Shown: positions 24,272-35,386, counted from the first letter of the stretch. The stretch is DNA of 64,000 nucleotides from Pseudisothecium myosuroides (GCA_951799445.1 OX637295.1:8308001-8372000); one strand, 5' to 3'. The notes: generated by a model from the letters alone, not told the origin. Program-made: numbers and translations.

Positions 24272-25501
24272 GGGTGATTGCACAAAACACCTGTATTATT
24301 TGTTGCGTTTTGCAATAGTACTCATGATTTTTTCTGGAATACTTTAAAATTAGAAAATCAATTTTTTTTTAAATTAAAAAATATGGCCAATGTATGCACC
24401 TTTAAGAAGAAGGTAACCACCAAAGGAAATTCATTAAAAAAATTCTCTAAGTTGGAGAACTAGAAAAGTGCCAAATCTTAAGAAAATACATACTTTGATG
24501 TTTTAATTAGTAGAAAATAGGAAAAAACTTAAATAAAAAAAATAAAAATTGGCCATTTGTGGCAACTCTATGGAGATGGTCATTCACCAAAAAAACCACC
24601 AAAATAATTTTTTACATGCTTCAAAATGCTAGTAGAAAGGGACTCAATTTGTGGACTTCTACACCACACAAAATTAAGTATTTTTAGAATTCCTTTGGAC
24701 AATAGCTACAAGTCTACTAGAAGACCATCTCTACCAAATTTCAGCTCCAAATTCATTTTTATGGATACTAAATAGTCTGTGACTTGCGAATTGGTCAAAT
24801 TTGACTTTTGATTGCTATTGGGGACCAACAAAACAACTTTGAGTAGTAGTTCTCCCTCCATTCATGCAATCATTAGTCAAAAGATAAATAAAATGATTAA
24901 TGGGGTCAATCAACACTGTTTGTTCATATTTTTTGCATCTCTTTGAATATTTTCCAATTGAAGGAGATGAAGCTTTTGGAGCTAGAATAAAGGGCCATAC
25001 ATGGGCTTAGGCATATACTAAATGCCTACAAAATGCTAAACTCACTTTCAACAATTAATTGACCATTGGTGACCTTTGAAAATGCCCAAGAAATTCTACT
25101 TTTCAATATTCCAAAAACTACATTTCAAAAAGGACTTTGAAACTCAAAGTTTCTAGAATGCTAGGAGTACACCAAACTCTACTTATAGCACAAAACAAGT
25201 TCTTTAAATGTTATTTTTTGCCTTAATCTAGAATATTTTGTCCAACAAGAAGATCATTTTGGGATGGAGGTAGTACTAAAAACCTCCAAATTGGCATTTG
25301 TGACATAATATCGAGGGCTATTATTAAATAGTAAAACATTTTTAAATATTCCAAAAAATAAGACAAAGTGTATAGTAGTCATCAATACCTTGTCTATGAA
25401 TTTTGAATCATTTGGAGTCAAAACCCAAGAATTATGGCCAAAAAACTATTCAGCAAGAGAAGTGTGACAAAAAATAGTACAAGTGTTTCATGCAATCACC
25501 C
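24272..25501. mobile_element. GGGTGATTGC-family foldback element
   Basis: Starts GGGTGATTGCACAAAACACC and ends GTACAAGTGTTTCATGCAATCACCC, so the termini are inverted repeats of each other. Its interior matches the copies at 53385-54111 and the shell at 37324-41149 (TTGGCCATTTGT, GGAGATGGTCATTCACCAAA, CCTTGTCTATGAATTT). It is 1,230 bp without a long ORF. A target duplication is not clear at this copy. Confidence 0.8.
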
Positions 25502-26699
25502 TGATGTGATCTAGTCCTAGCCCTTCAAATTGAAAGAAGGTGTCGTGTTGCTTCATTACACCTACCTTATGAAAATTGGCTTCTTTCAATTAGATTTTTG
25601 TTAATAAATTTTTACTTATATCTTACTTCATTTGGGCATTGACTACTTTGATACTAACAAAATGGAGAAAAGGGGATAAAATCGTTGAATATATTTTTTG
25701 AAAAATTAGCAAAAATGAGTATGATTATTAATGTTATTTGTAATAGATGATTTTATACATGAACATGATTGTACAAAGGGATGACTATCCATTTTTTATT
25801 ACATGTATGCATTATAAGGGGATGTTTCTCAATCAACAAATAGACAAAAAAAACTTAGTTGACTTCATGACAAAGTTATCAATCCTATCAATACATTAGG
25901 TTTGAAAGAATCTACAAATTAAACTAATTTAACTTTGTTGTAGAGTAGTTTGGAAATTAATCATGATTATTTTGGACCATTGATTCCCTCCACAAAGCAA
26001 ATATCATCTCAAAAATTAATATTTGCCAATATACTCTTTTATGCATTTGAATTCAACATGATTTCTATTACTGAATAAATTATAATTCCAAATTTTCACA
26101 TTACATGAGTTAATCATTACATGAGGGCTCTAATATATTTTATTATTAATAAATAACTATTGCACACAATAATTGTAAAGATTTTATTGGTAGATTTTCT
26201 AATATGGAATATTGCAAATATTCTTGTATTCCAAGTTGATGCCTTTGTATTTTACATTTTGAAATGAATATCTTAGGTTTGTCACTAATTAATGCAATTT
26301 TTTGTTTTTTTAAACTCTAAATTATCAACAAAGAGTTGTTTAAAAAATCCAAATGCCTGTTCAAACGGTTTGAGTCCGGGTGTGGGAGGTCTTAAACAAA
26401 TGGACTCTTTAGTCATACAAACCAGAGCGAGTCTTTTTCTTTGTATTGTACAATAAAATAGTCGCCCCTATTGTTGCAACAATTTCTAGTTTGATTTCCT
26501 AGAAGTACGAGAGAAGATCAATTTTTTTATTAAAGCATGCACAATTAGTAATGAAGCCAATAGGAAGTGGTTTCGTATTTTCCCAAGGCAATGAATAATT
26601 TTGAGAATATATAGCCAAAAAACACTCAACTGTGAGTAGGCTCCCCCAAAGTGAAAGAGCAAAGAGGAGATAATAGTCATGCTCCATCCTAAAACTAAC
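25502..26699. other. AT-rich gap, nothing recognised
   Basis: No gene or defined element was found. Minor inverted patches only. Confidence 0.4.
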
Positions 26700-27035
26700 A
26701 AAATTCACAATTGTAGTCGCCATTGCACGGATCCATTTTGTCCACGTCCTTTAGCAAGAAATTACTATTAAATGTCCATTTTGGACTTTTCAATACTAGA
26801 TTGCACCAAAAAATAATAATCTGGCTAAAATATGACAACAAACTGTTAAGTTTTTTGCCAGAAAACTTCAAATTTAAAAAAATCTTGGATGAAATTGCCA
26901 AATTGTAGATGAAAATAGAATTATGAATGTTTAAAATGTTATAGTGGTGCTCTAAATTTCAATATTTTTACATGAGCACGTTATAATATTGACACTTTAG
27001 CACTTCATAAAAAATGAAAAAAAACAAACTGTTTT
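26700..27035. repeat. Dispersed repeat abutting the eS7 promoter
   Basis: The stretch with GGATGAAATTGCCAAATTGT, a GTTATAGTGGTGCTC block and CACTTCATAAAAAATGAAAA matches about 50480-50765. It ends just before the eS7 5' region, so an element boundary probably marks the upstream limit of the promoter. Confidence 0.65.
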
Positions 27036-27114
27036 CTATTCACTCCGTATTTTTGGCCCTGCCAAGAGTTGGCCAACGAAACTCCGACCCCGACGGGGAC
27101 GAAGTATGCAGACG

Positions 27115-27123
27115 AAACCCTAA
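27115..27123 (+). promoter_or_regulatory. Telo-box (AAACCCTAA) of the eS7 gene
   Basis: AAACCCTAA lies about 200 bp before the start codon, in the GC-rich leader. Telo-boxes are established elements of plant ribosomal-protein and translation genes. An inverse copy (TTAGGGTTT) lies in intron 1 at about 27711. Confidence 0.6.
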
Positions 27124-27321
27124 CTCCGCGACCGCAACCGCGAGTCAGCGGCAGGGGTTGTTCCTTTCTCCGTCACGCTCATCGTCGAAACAAAGCCACC
27201 CTAGCGCCTCCACAGAAACCTCTCTTTCACTCGCGCCCCTTGCTCTCCCGGCAGTGGCTCCGGTGCACACACTTCAAGTTAAATCCTCATCCCCTGAGGC
27301 TCCAACCCCGTTGCAGCCACC

Positions 27322-28396
27322 ATGTCCTTCACCGCGCGCAGGAAGATCCAGAAGGAGAAAGGGCAGGAGCCCGATGAGTTCGAGGAGTCTGTCGCCCAGG
27401 CGTTCTTCGACCTGGAGTCCACCAACACGGAGCTCAAGAGCGAGCTCCGGGACCTCTTCATCAACTCTGCCAAGGAAGTCGACGTCTCCGGAAACCGCAA
27501 GGCCGTCATCATCCATGTGCCGTACCGCCTGCGAAAGGCCTTCCAGAAAATCCACGCGCGCCTCGTCAGGGAGCTCGAGAAGAAGTTCAGCGGCAAGGTG
27601 CGTGCGTGCGTGCGTGTGTGTTTTGTGGGTCTTACGTTTCTTGTGCTGTTCCTGTACAACGGTGTTCTATGTTGTCGATCCAATCGCAGTGAACTAGGGC
27701 TCGACCTAATTAGGGTTTCTGCCGCCATTTCCTTTTAAGCTATCAGTAATTTTCAAGTCTTTAAGTGGGTTTAGGGTGTGGGAGTTATAGTGTTGGTCTC
27801 GTGTTTGTCGGACCTTGCTTTGGCTCTTGTTTGCATTGAATTTCGTAGTTTCGGATTGCTTAGGGTTGACACCTGATAATGTAGAGAGGAAGGGCAATTA
27901 GGGTATAGCGCTCCGAATTTTGATGACTGAATAAGAGGTGCTGAGATTGCATTTTTCAAGGATTAGGCTTTTATGTTTGGGATGGAGCTTTCGGAGTTCT
28001 GCGTTGGATCATCCTATCATGTGCCCAATGCAGATTTTGGGCTTTCTGAATGACCCTCATTTTACATTCGTTTTACTTTCGCAGGATGTTGTTGTTATCG
28101 CCACCAGGCGCATCATGAGACCCCCGAAGAAAGGCTCAGCAGTTAACAGGCCGAGGAGCCGGACTTTGACCTCTGTCCACGAGGCTATCCTCGAGGACTT
28201 GGTTTACCCCTCAGAGATTGTAGGCAAGAGGGTGCGCTATCGTTTGGATGGGTCTCGCATCATGCGTGTCTATTTGGACCCTAAGGAACGTAACAGCACG
28301 GAGTACAAGTTGGAGACTTATGCGGGAGTATATAAGAAGCTGACTGGAAAGGAAGTCACTTTTGAGTATCCAATTCAGGAGGCTGCAGCTGCCTAA
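27322..28396 (+). CDS. RPS7: 40S ribosomal protein eS7
   Basis: Exons 27322-27597 and 28085-28396 join at a phase-0 GT..AG intron of 487 bp to give 195 residues, the usual length for eukaryotic eS7. Recognisable blocks are [80 protein letters not shown] and [20 protein letters not shown]. The protein belongs to the small cytosolic ribosomal subunit and acts in pre-rRNA processing and translation. The leader is GC-rich with a telo-box. Nothing suggests a pseudogene: the frame is open, the intron is intact and no residues appear missing. Confidence 0.96.
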
Positions 28397-29392
28397 GTTT
28401 TTTTCGGAGAGTGTGCTGGCTAGATTTAGAACGGCCGTGAACAGCAGGGGTGTTAGTGGTGCTACCAACAAATCCTGTAATCTTCTGAAAGTGCAGTGGA
28501 AATATTATCTGTTGCGTCAATTTAGATTTTTGCACACAGGGTCGACAGCCTCTGTCCGATTATGATTGAAAATTAGTCCGGCATATGCAAGGGTTTTTGT
28601 TGTTCAATGGGCAGTGATCTTTCATTACCCGGGCATCCCACGTTTCTTTGATTTTATATTCCTTTAATATTGCTGTGATCACTACTTACTCCCTTTCTTT
28701 TTGTCAGAAGACAGCTGTGTTGGATTGCATTGGCAGTACCGGCAATAAGTGACTGCTTGTCCAGCTCTCTTATACTTGGCTGAGGTGCGTTCGGTACCTG
28801 TTTTCGGAGTGCACACCTGATGTTTTCAGTTGTGGTCTCTGATTTTTGGGTTGCTTGGTGAAGCAATACGTATAATGCGAACGTCCAACACCAAGCAATT
28901 ATCCATGCGGAGAATCACAGGAATCCGGGGAGTCGGGGGGAGCGCACTTAATTTTACAGAAACGGAACGTGACGAAGGCTACTTAATGAAACGGTACTCA
29001 GAATTCAAGGAGGGTACGGTGCAAGTCCACCAAGGCCTTGGACTGAAATCTCCTGAGCATTCAGTAAGGCGTTAATTGTCAGACAGCGCGATTCCTGCTC
29101 CTTAGTTTGCATTTTACCAAATTGATTTGCATGATTCTTCTTGCATTTCCCTCGTTAGTCTTTTGAAACTTGATTATGAAGTTTCCTCCTTTGCACTATC
29201 GGATGTTAGCTCTAACTCTTTCCTGAGGATATAAATTCCATTACTATAACTGTGAGTTGGCATCATGCGCTGAGGAACATATTAGCCACCTCTTTGGAAT
29301 TTCCCCTTTTATGCGATATACTCCGTATCATATATTCATTCACTGGTTCCATTCATTTGTGGCGGCCTCCTTATTGGCTCTTCATGCAGGAC
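28397..29392. other. eS7 3' region and gap
   Basis: The first part is probably 3' UTR. An 81-codon open stretch at 28830-29075 (+) starts at a non-ATG codon and resembles nothing known; I do not call it. Confidence 0.4.
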
Positions 29393-29538
29393 GTTAAAGT
29401 GGTCATTCGAAGTGGGTCTTGTAGGGTGAATTCGAAGTGGGTCCCGTAGGGTGAATTCTGTGTTCTATAGGGTTTATTTTAAAAACACAAGTTCGAATTC
29501 ACCCTACAAGAGGGAGACAATAAGTTCACCACTTTAAC
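29393..29538. mobile_element. 146-bp foldback element
   Basis: GTTAAAGTGGT at the left end is inverted as ACCACTTTAAC at the right end. Further in, CTTGTAGGGTGAATTCGAA is inverted exactly as TTCGAATTCACCCTACAAG. A short direct repeat (GAAGTGGGTC) lies in the left arm. MITE-sized, non-coding. Confidence 0.75.
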
Positions 29539-29602
29539 ACCTTGTGCTCTTCATTTAGAGGGAGACAATTTCTAAGAATGTTTTGAAAACCACAGCTGAA
29601 AA

Positions 29603-29712
29603 TTTCTGAATGCATCTTTAGGTCGTGTCTCGTGAAACAATCAGCATGCTCCGCTTGTTTCTGAATGCATCTTTAGGTCGTGTCTCGTAAAACAATCAGT
29701 ATGTTCCGCTTG
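29603..29712. repeat. 55-bp tandem duplication
   Basis: Two adjacent copies of TTTCTGAATGCATCTTTAGG..GTGTCTCGT.AAACAATCAG..ATG.TCCGCTTG differ at three positions. It overlaps the end of the hypothetical minus-strand ORF at 29964-29641. Confidence 0.9.
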
Positions 29713-29964
29713 TAACCTGCGCTCCATCCAAATCTTCAAACATTCTTCTAAATCCTTGTCAGGCTTCGCCCTCAACACACCCTTCAAGACTGTCCTCTTC
29801 AAAGACTGTCCTCTTCGGAGTGCATTCCCCTGTATGTAACTTGCAACTTGCAAGAGTCTTGGTGTAACTTCTTCTTGATCTTCAGGACTTGGAATCATTT
29901 CTCTAACTTGTAAGATGGGTTGCCTCCTATTGAATTCCCTACTATTTTCGCTCGTGTGCCACAT
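29641..29964 (-). CDS. Hypothetical ORF, possibly an exon or decayed gene
   Basis: The 107-codon ATG-started frame has balanced, protein-like composition, unlike the repeat ORFs (for example QPILQVREMIPSPEDQEEV, LLQVASYIQGNALRRG, KDLEECLKIWMERRL). I do not recognise it. A pyrimidine run and AG (CATTTTTTTAG) directly before its TTTATG would suit an acceptor, and another open frame on the same strand lies just upstream (30351-30058). The last codons run into a 55-bp tandem duplication, so the 3' end may be broken. Real gene, gene fragment and chance frame all remain possible. Confidence 0.3.
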   Translation of the reverse strand: MWHTSENSREFNRRQPILQVREMIPSPEDQEEVTPRLLQVASYIQGNALRRGQSLKRTVLKGVLRAKPDKDLEECLKIWMERRLQAEHTDCFTRHDLKMHSETSGAC

Positions 29965-30057
29965 AAACTAAAAAAATGACTACAGCAACTTCTGCAAGTA
30001 GTCAAGTTTGTCATGTAAATCTTCTCAAGGAAAATTTCCCTAGGTCAACACATGTTG

Positions 30058-30351
30058 CTATCCCATCAACTTTTCAAATCGGATAACTAACTTTTGAGAG
30101 TGAAGTGCATTCTCCAAATCCATGAGTGACATCCGCGACCCTCCATTACAAAGTCTCTGTTGCAGCAACATGAAAGCTTTAAGATTGATATTTGGTGCAA
30201 CTGTTGGATTGAGATGTCCGCAGTCGCTTACTCGCCGTAATTTCAGTTTCTCTTTAGTTTTTTTTTCCATTGAGGTGAAGAGAATGGATACATTTCTTGA
30301 GCGCGTGTTGGGATCCCTATTTCGCTTTGAGGATTCTTGATTTATGTTCAC
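30058..30351 (-). CDS. Hypothetical ORF upstream of the previous one
   Basis: A 97-codon open frame with charged, protein-like content (KKTKEKLKLRRVSDCGHL, LKAFMLLQQRLCNGG, MSLMDLENALHSQKLVIRF). The reading starts at a GTG, so the true start is unknown. It may be one exon of a gene shared with 29964-29641, but I could not find a donor/acceptor pair that keeps frame across the gap. No family is recognised. Confidence 0.25.
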   Translation of the reverse strand: MNINQESSKRNRDPNTRSRNVSILFTSMEKKTKEKLKLRRVSDCGHLNPTVAPNINLKAFMLLQQRLCNGGSRMSLMDLENALHSQKLVIRFEKLMG

Positions 30352-30862
30352 GGAATACTCACATACAGTTCTGGATGTACGTTGTTGGAGAATGACATCT
30401 TGTGTATGGCGCCGTTGTTGGAGATGTCAACGTTAGTGCCTGTTAAATGTCGATGTGTGAGCGCCACTGCATTTTTGTAGACCTAATTTGAACCGTTTTA
30501 AAGTTTCTGATTCTCGTGGTGAGTATTCTTCGGTTTGTGCAATAGACATGATGACGGAAATCTTATTCAATTACATGCAAATTGCTCAAATGTCGGTATT
30601 TGTAACCGCCGTCATATGACAATGTGGCGGAGGCTAGAGCGAGTGGCCGAGTGGTTTTGATTTTGCAGGTTGCTGTCAAGACTTAAGAACGGGGTCTGAT
30701 TAGGGAAGAGAGCTGCTTACATTAGTAATTTGGCATCTGCTGTCACAAGATTTTGAGCACGTAGGTTTTGGCTATGTGGATTTGGGAAGGCTGAAGTTGA
30801 AGGGAAGACTGGATGACAGTATCAAAACGCCATGCTCGTGCACACCAACCGCAACTAATTGA

Positions 30863-31636
30863 ATGCAAAGTTACTTATCCAAAAGGTCACGGGGGCAGGG
30901 ATCGTCAGGGGGAGAATTCTGTGAAGTGATCTCCACATTGACGCATGACTTGATGAAAGCGCGCAATCAGCTCGTCCGACTCATGCACCAGGTTTCACCT
31001 CGTGGAGCTCGTCTCTATGGTGGCTATAGCGTCCCACAAAAACCTCTCCGCCCGAACACAACGCCACGCGTTGACTCCAATGCTCACGTCCGCCACCACA
31101 TGCCTGCTGATGGAAACTTACGAAGGAGGAATTATGCGTATCCCAATGCTGCAGTTCCACCTCAAAGGCCATGTCGGCCAATGACTGTCCATGGAGCGAA
31201 CCGATTTGGACAGCCACAACAGAGAGCTCTCTTGAGGCCACAGCAGAAGGTGCCGAATTGCTGGGATAGGCCACACAAAAAAGTGCAGCATCCTTGTGAG
31301 AGGCAACAACAACAATGTAACAGGAGTGACACGAGTGGCACGAGTGAGAGGAGGGGACAAAGAGATTCAACTTGTGTCAATATCACCTTCGACTCACCTG
31401 ATCCTGCACCAGCCGCACGTCGACCTCAACGTTGCCGTCGCGACATTAATACTAGCAGAGACTCCAAACCTTCTTGCTTGCAAGACTCCAGCGATCCAGC
31501 TCGATTGCAAGGAGGAGGGATCCGGAGCTGCAAGCGTCACAACTGCGTGGGTACTCAATTTGCCGCTCTGCTTCAGGACGTAACGTCTCAATTACGAGTG
31601 CGTCGACTTGCAGCTGATCTCATAAAGACAACTTGA
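30863..31636 (+). CDS. Hypothetical 257-residue protein, basic and Gln/Arg/Ser-rich
   Basis: The single uninterrupted frame is the longest in the window and starts at an ATG. The product is rich in Arg, Gln, Ser, Pro and Cys, with patches such as RPQQKVPNCWDRPHKKVQHP, ERQQQQCNRSDTSGT and a closing GTQFAALLQDVTSQLRVRRL. There is no signal peptide, membrane segment or known domain. The DNA is less AT-rich than its flanks and no transposon ends are seen. It could be an orphan gene, one exon of a larger gene, or a long chance frame in GC-richer DNA; other frames are also open here, which lowers confidence. Confidence 0.4.
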   Translation: MQSYLSKRSRGQGSSGGEFCEVISTLTHDLMKARNQLVRLMHQVSPRGARLYGGYSVPQKPLRPNTTPRVDSNAHVRHHMPADGNLRRRNYAYPNAAVPPQRPCRPMTVHGANRFGQPQQRALLRPQQKVPNCWDRPHKKVQHPCERQQQQCNRSDTSGTSERRGQRDSTCVNITFDSPDPAPAARRPQRCRRDINTSRDSKPSCLQDSSDPARLQGGGIRSCKRHNCVGTQFAALLQDVTSQLRVRRLAADLIKTT

Positions 31637-32866
31637 CGACAAGATTGCAGTCTGGATACTCTCCCCCGGTTGATCCATTGTTTGACGGCCATATTCGAGC
31701 AATCATGGTCTCATGGAAAATTTATAGAACTTTAATGTACAAATTAATTTCTCCAGGCCTGTGTCATAGCATACTTCAGATGCCAACTCTCGGCTCATCA
31801 ATATATTTGCTTACCAACACATCCCGATGTTGAGAACCATGAAGGCTCTGTCCTTTGTTCTTTGGAAAGAAGATTGATATCATGGCGTCATGCTTCGTGG
31901 ATGGTTTGTGCAATGATTCCAGTGGAGATTGATGATTCTGTGATCACCTGACATCGGTGTTTTGCGAGGATGAGAACGAGTAGGCAAATTTCCGAGTCTA
32001 GGAGCAGACATTGCTGGAGAGGTTGCTTCTCTTCTTTTGCTTTTTAGTTTAATGAGTGCTTGCCATTGATAGGACATCTTCACCCACCACAATATATGAG
32101 GTAAACTCTTACGAGCTCCAAGTTTATATACTACAGATGATGAGCAAAACTACTGTAAGTGGTTGGAGGCGCTACTTTCAACTAAATGACCATTCTCGCA
32201 ACATACTCATTCAATTTCAATTGAGAACATTCAGTTCCGATATCAACTATTACAGTCGATCCATCTGCTCAAAGATATAAGCTAAAATATGAGCTCGAAA
32301 AAGGACAAGCTCCTGAAGACGAGCTGATTTTACGGTCGTGTTGGTGAATGGGCTGATTTTGCAGGATAGATTTACCCTCAAAAAATGGAATGTCGAGGAA
32401 AGGTACACAAAAAAACTCACTTTCTAAAGGCATCAAGGGTTTCTTTTGACGGTCTAACAAAAGTTTGCAGTCTTAGCATACAGGGTTTAGGGTACATAGA
32501 GATAAAACAACTCAGTGGGAGAAAGTCAACAAAAAAACCTACTGAAGCTGCATGCATGCATTTGGTCTGCAGTCTCAGTTGATCACCACTTACAATTGAA
32601 GAAAGATAAAAGTTCCAAATACGTCGTCCATCAGAAAGGAGTCTTTCACAGCTAGCTAGAATCTTGATTGTAAAAATTCAGTTAAGACTTCAGGATAGGG
32701 TCCACCGAGTTTCTACACCACCGGTACGGTATATATCCCCTGCAGCTACTACTGGAATGCTCTAAGCAGCTAGCATTGGTAGCAAATCTGAGCAACAGGC
32801 ACATGCGTGGTCTAACAAAGTAATTAGTTGGACCCTGTTGCAGTCCCGAGACATACTGAAATGCGC
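31637..32866. other. Gap; right part is 3' flank of the nsLTP pseudogene
   Basis: No gene. From about 32630 onwards the sequence is the inverted counterpart of the 3' flanks of the plus-strand nsLTP genes (ATATATACAGAGACTGA and CACCGGTAC.ATAT blocks). The AATAAA signal of the intact genes reads AATCAA here. Confidence 0.55.
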
Positions 32867-33466
32867 TTAGCCCCCAGGGACGCGGATTCCTGCACAGCGT
32901 CCAAAGCTACGAAGCAGTGTGAGCAACAATTGACATACAGAGACTGGAGAGTTTTCCATCTCGGATCCCTGTAAAGTCTGTAAGCTCAGTCTAGAGTTAG
33001 CAAAGTCCAACCATTTGTTCCATTGGGACAGTTGCAAGTTAGCATTGCATCCCTGGCTGTACTGTACGTGATCGAAGTTTCACAACTGGAATAAAATTGG
33101 CGCTCGAATTAATTTGATAAGCAGATTATGACATACCCTGGCATGCAGACGTATCCTCTGGGGACAGGAAGGCGGCACTTCTGGGGAATTCCAAGAGCAA
33201 TGCGGACATTCACGCCCTGCGCCTTCGCCAGAGGTTGGCTCAACAGAGAGCACAGGCACTGGGCTCCCGAGGCCCCCTGCCCCATCTTGGAGATGTTGTT
33301 GCAACACTTGGCGGTGGGCACCGCTTGCGCACTCTTGCTGGCAGCAATTCACACGGCGCCAGCTGCATGATGTCGCACCCCGCAGCTTCCGACGTCACCG
33401 CCGTCTCCGACGCCACCAGGATGAGTGCGCACAGATCGATCGAGCTGCTGCAACCTCGAGCTTCAT
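32867..33466 (-). pseudogene. nsLTP-like gene copy A, frameshifted
   Basis: It aligns along its whole length with the three intact copies: start codon at 33466, exon 1 to 33137, GTATGT donor, and a 23-nt last exon at 32889-32867. The frame is broken at least three times. There is an extra 8 bp (CGATCGAT) in the signal-peptide codons, 2 bp extra after the second cysteine codon region, and 4 bp extra (ATGC) just before the donor. A clean 3-bp loss and a shorter segment between cysteines 6 and 7 are also seen. Cysteine codons CC, CxC, C7 and C8 remain in one of the shifted frames. It retains a TATA box but has lost the AATAAA signal. Confidence 0.85.
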
Positions 33467-33608
33467 GGTGCTAGCTAGCTCAGATCGATCTAGTCACACC
33501 AAACAGCAATTACACAGAAAATTAACAGAACCAGAAGAAGATGAATCCCGATGGATGCTGAGAACAATTGTGCCTGGAGATGGAAGCTGAAGGAAAGGGG
33601 GCGGAGGC

Positions 33609-33616
33609 TTTATATA
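33609..33616 (-). promoter_or_regulatory. TATA box of nsLTP copy A
   Basis: TATATAAA on the minus strand, followed by GCCTCCGCC as in copy B, where the same place reads TATAAA. It is about 145 bp before the ATG. Confidence 0.6.
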
Positions 33617-33788
33617 ATTTCGGGAGCATTTGAGCAGCAGCTAACTCACTTGAGTTAATTACGGTTGCTGGGAGGACTGGGTCTATGGACCGTGCGCCGC
33701 CACTTGTGCGTCAGAGGTCGATCAAATAATGCGCAGTTGTACAAAACTTCAATTCCGCATACAGTGAGATTATGTTTCCAACTACTGT

Positions 33789-34256
33789 TAGAGCATCTGC
33801 AGTGCAATCTCGGCAAACAATCCCTACAGTATATCGGAAAACGCAGGGGCATTCCACGAGGCTCACATAGGGCCAGGTTGTTTTAGGAACAAATTGATCT
33901 GATGGTACGCTGGCAATCCAAATGTCAAGTGGACTTTTTTGCATTATAAAAAGAAAAAAAGAAAAGAATCTACATTAAAAAAAGACTTTTCATGGAAACA
34001 AGGGGAGGTTAAATTGATTGGCACGCTTAACAATGCGGAAAAGGGTTGATAATAATGATTATTTCTACCAAGAGCCAATTTGCGGGTCTTTCATATTAAA
34101 TTGCAAATTTGCCAATTGCAAGGATTGCTCACTAAGACCGTGGAAGTGATGGCCCCCGTAAAAGTTGCATTGGGGCGCATATTTTATTTCAAATCACTCA
34201 GCACTCAGCATAGTGTCCATATTGTCACATTTGTTGAGACCACTACAAATGCTCTT
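33789..34256. mobile_element. hAT-type MITE, copy 1 of an abutting pair
   Basis: Starts TAGAGCATCTGCAGTGCAAT and ends in the inverted form CACTACAAATGCTCTTA. The TAGAGCATC(T/C) terminus is common among plant hAT-type MITEs. It shares the internal CGGCAAACAATCCCTA motif with the copies at 34256 and 47082. No ORF. Confidence 0.7.
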
Positions 34257-34694
34257 AGAGCATCTATAGTGCACTCTTGGCAAACAATCCCTATATCGGC
34301 AAATGGAGGACCATTCCACGAGGCTTGCAGAATGCCAAGTTTTTCTTAGAACAAATTGATCCAATGCAAAGCTGGCAATCCAAACATTAAATGAACTATT
34401 TTGCATTATTAAAAAAAAATCACATAAAAAAAAACTTTTCATGGAATCAAGAAAAGGTTGCATTGATTGGCACATATAAAAATACTGGAAAAGGTATGAT
34501 TATAATAAATTTTCATAGTTGCAGTCCCTTCATATTTTGACAAATTGTCGGGGTTGGGAAAAACAATGACAAGCCCAAGAATAAAGAGAGACCAATGCCA
34601 GGTGCATTGAAGCGCAAATTTAATTACAAATCACTTTGACCTTGATATAGTGCCAATACTATCTGTATTGCTGAGTGCACTACAAATGTTCTTA
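34256..34694. mobile_element. hAT-type MITE, copy 2 of the pair
   Basis: Begins TAGAGCATCTATAGTGCACT directly where copy 1 stops and ends GAGTGCACTACAAATGTTCTTA. The two copies are in the same orientation. The interior matches 47082-47605, including TTAATTACAA.TC.CTTTGACC near the end. Confidence 0.7.
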
Positions 34695-35386
34695 AGGTAG
34701 TATTGGAATAACCAGGACGCCACAGAAGTCAACAATGAGCAGATCATATGCATTAGTTCACTCGCTCACTTAGTTTATGTAGATAAATGCAGAGTTGCCA
34801 AGGCTAGGGTGAATTAAGACCAAAATTGGATTAACTTCCATAAAATTATACTTAAGCTTAGGTCTCTGTTATGCAGGAGTTTCAATTTTGTGGATCAAAA
34901 TCAATTGAAAATATCTTCAATTCAAACAAAACAAACAATATACTGGTACGGTGTATAGTAACTGGGTTCGAGAATTATTTTTTATGCTAAATTCCACAAC
35001 TGAAATGCAACACAGCTACAATTATTCATATTGTTATTTCAGCTCATATTCATGTATGTGGGAGATTCATGTATAGAATTTGCCTAGCGGTCCAATCAAC
35101 AAATGAATGGAATGAGTGCAACCGGCAACCGGATGAATGAAATAGTGGCTAGGGCTCCATCTTTGTGTGAAGGGTATCTCTTGCCATAAAAATTGTCACC
35201 ACTTGATTGCTTGAGGTATCCGAGGGTCTTCATTTAAAATATGCCTTCAAAAGTAGGTCATGGATTGATTTTCCATAGTCAAATACGCCACTCCAACATT
35301 TGAAAATCCACCAAATTTTTGTCCTTTTTCTTGCAAATGACTAGGCAATTGCGGCAATACATGGCCAAACAGGTGTATCAATTTAA
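34695..35386. other. Gap, nothing recognised
   Basis: AT-rich, no gene or defined element. It ends in the TTAA target of the next element. Confidence 0.4.

Noticed and set aside
27014..27728. 227-codon plus frame and 149-codon minus frame over the eS7 first exon
   Set aside because: Ser/Arg-rich off-frame readings of the leader and exon 1; the eS7 frame is unambiguous.
30638..30670. tRNA-like start (GTGGCCGAGTGGTTTTGA) resembling a Ser/Leu tRNA A box
   Set aside because: No matching acceptor stem, anticodon arm or GGTTCGA-type B box follows at the right distance.
33128..33474. Plus-strand ORFs over the nsLTP pseudogene
   Set aside because: Shadow frames on the opposite strand of a recognisable, though broken, nsLTP exon.
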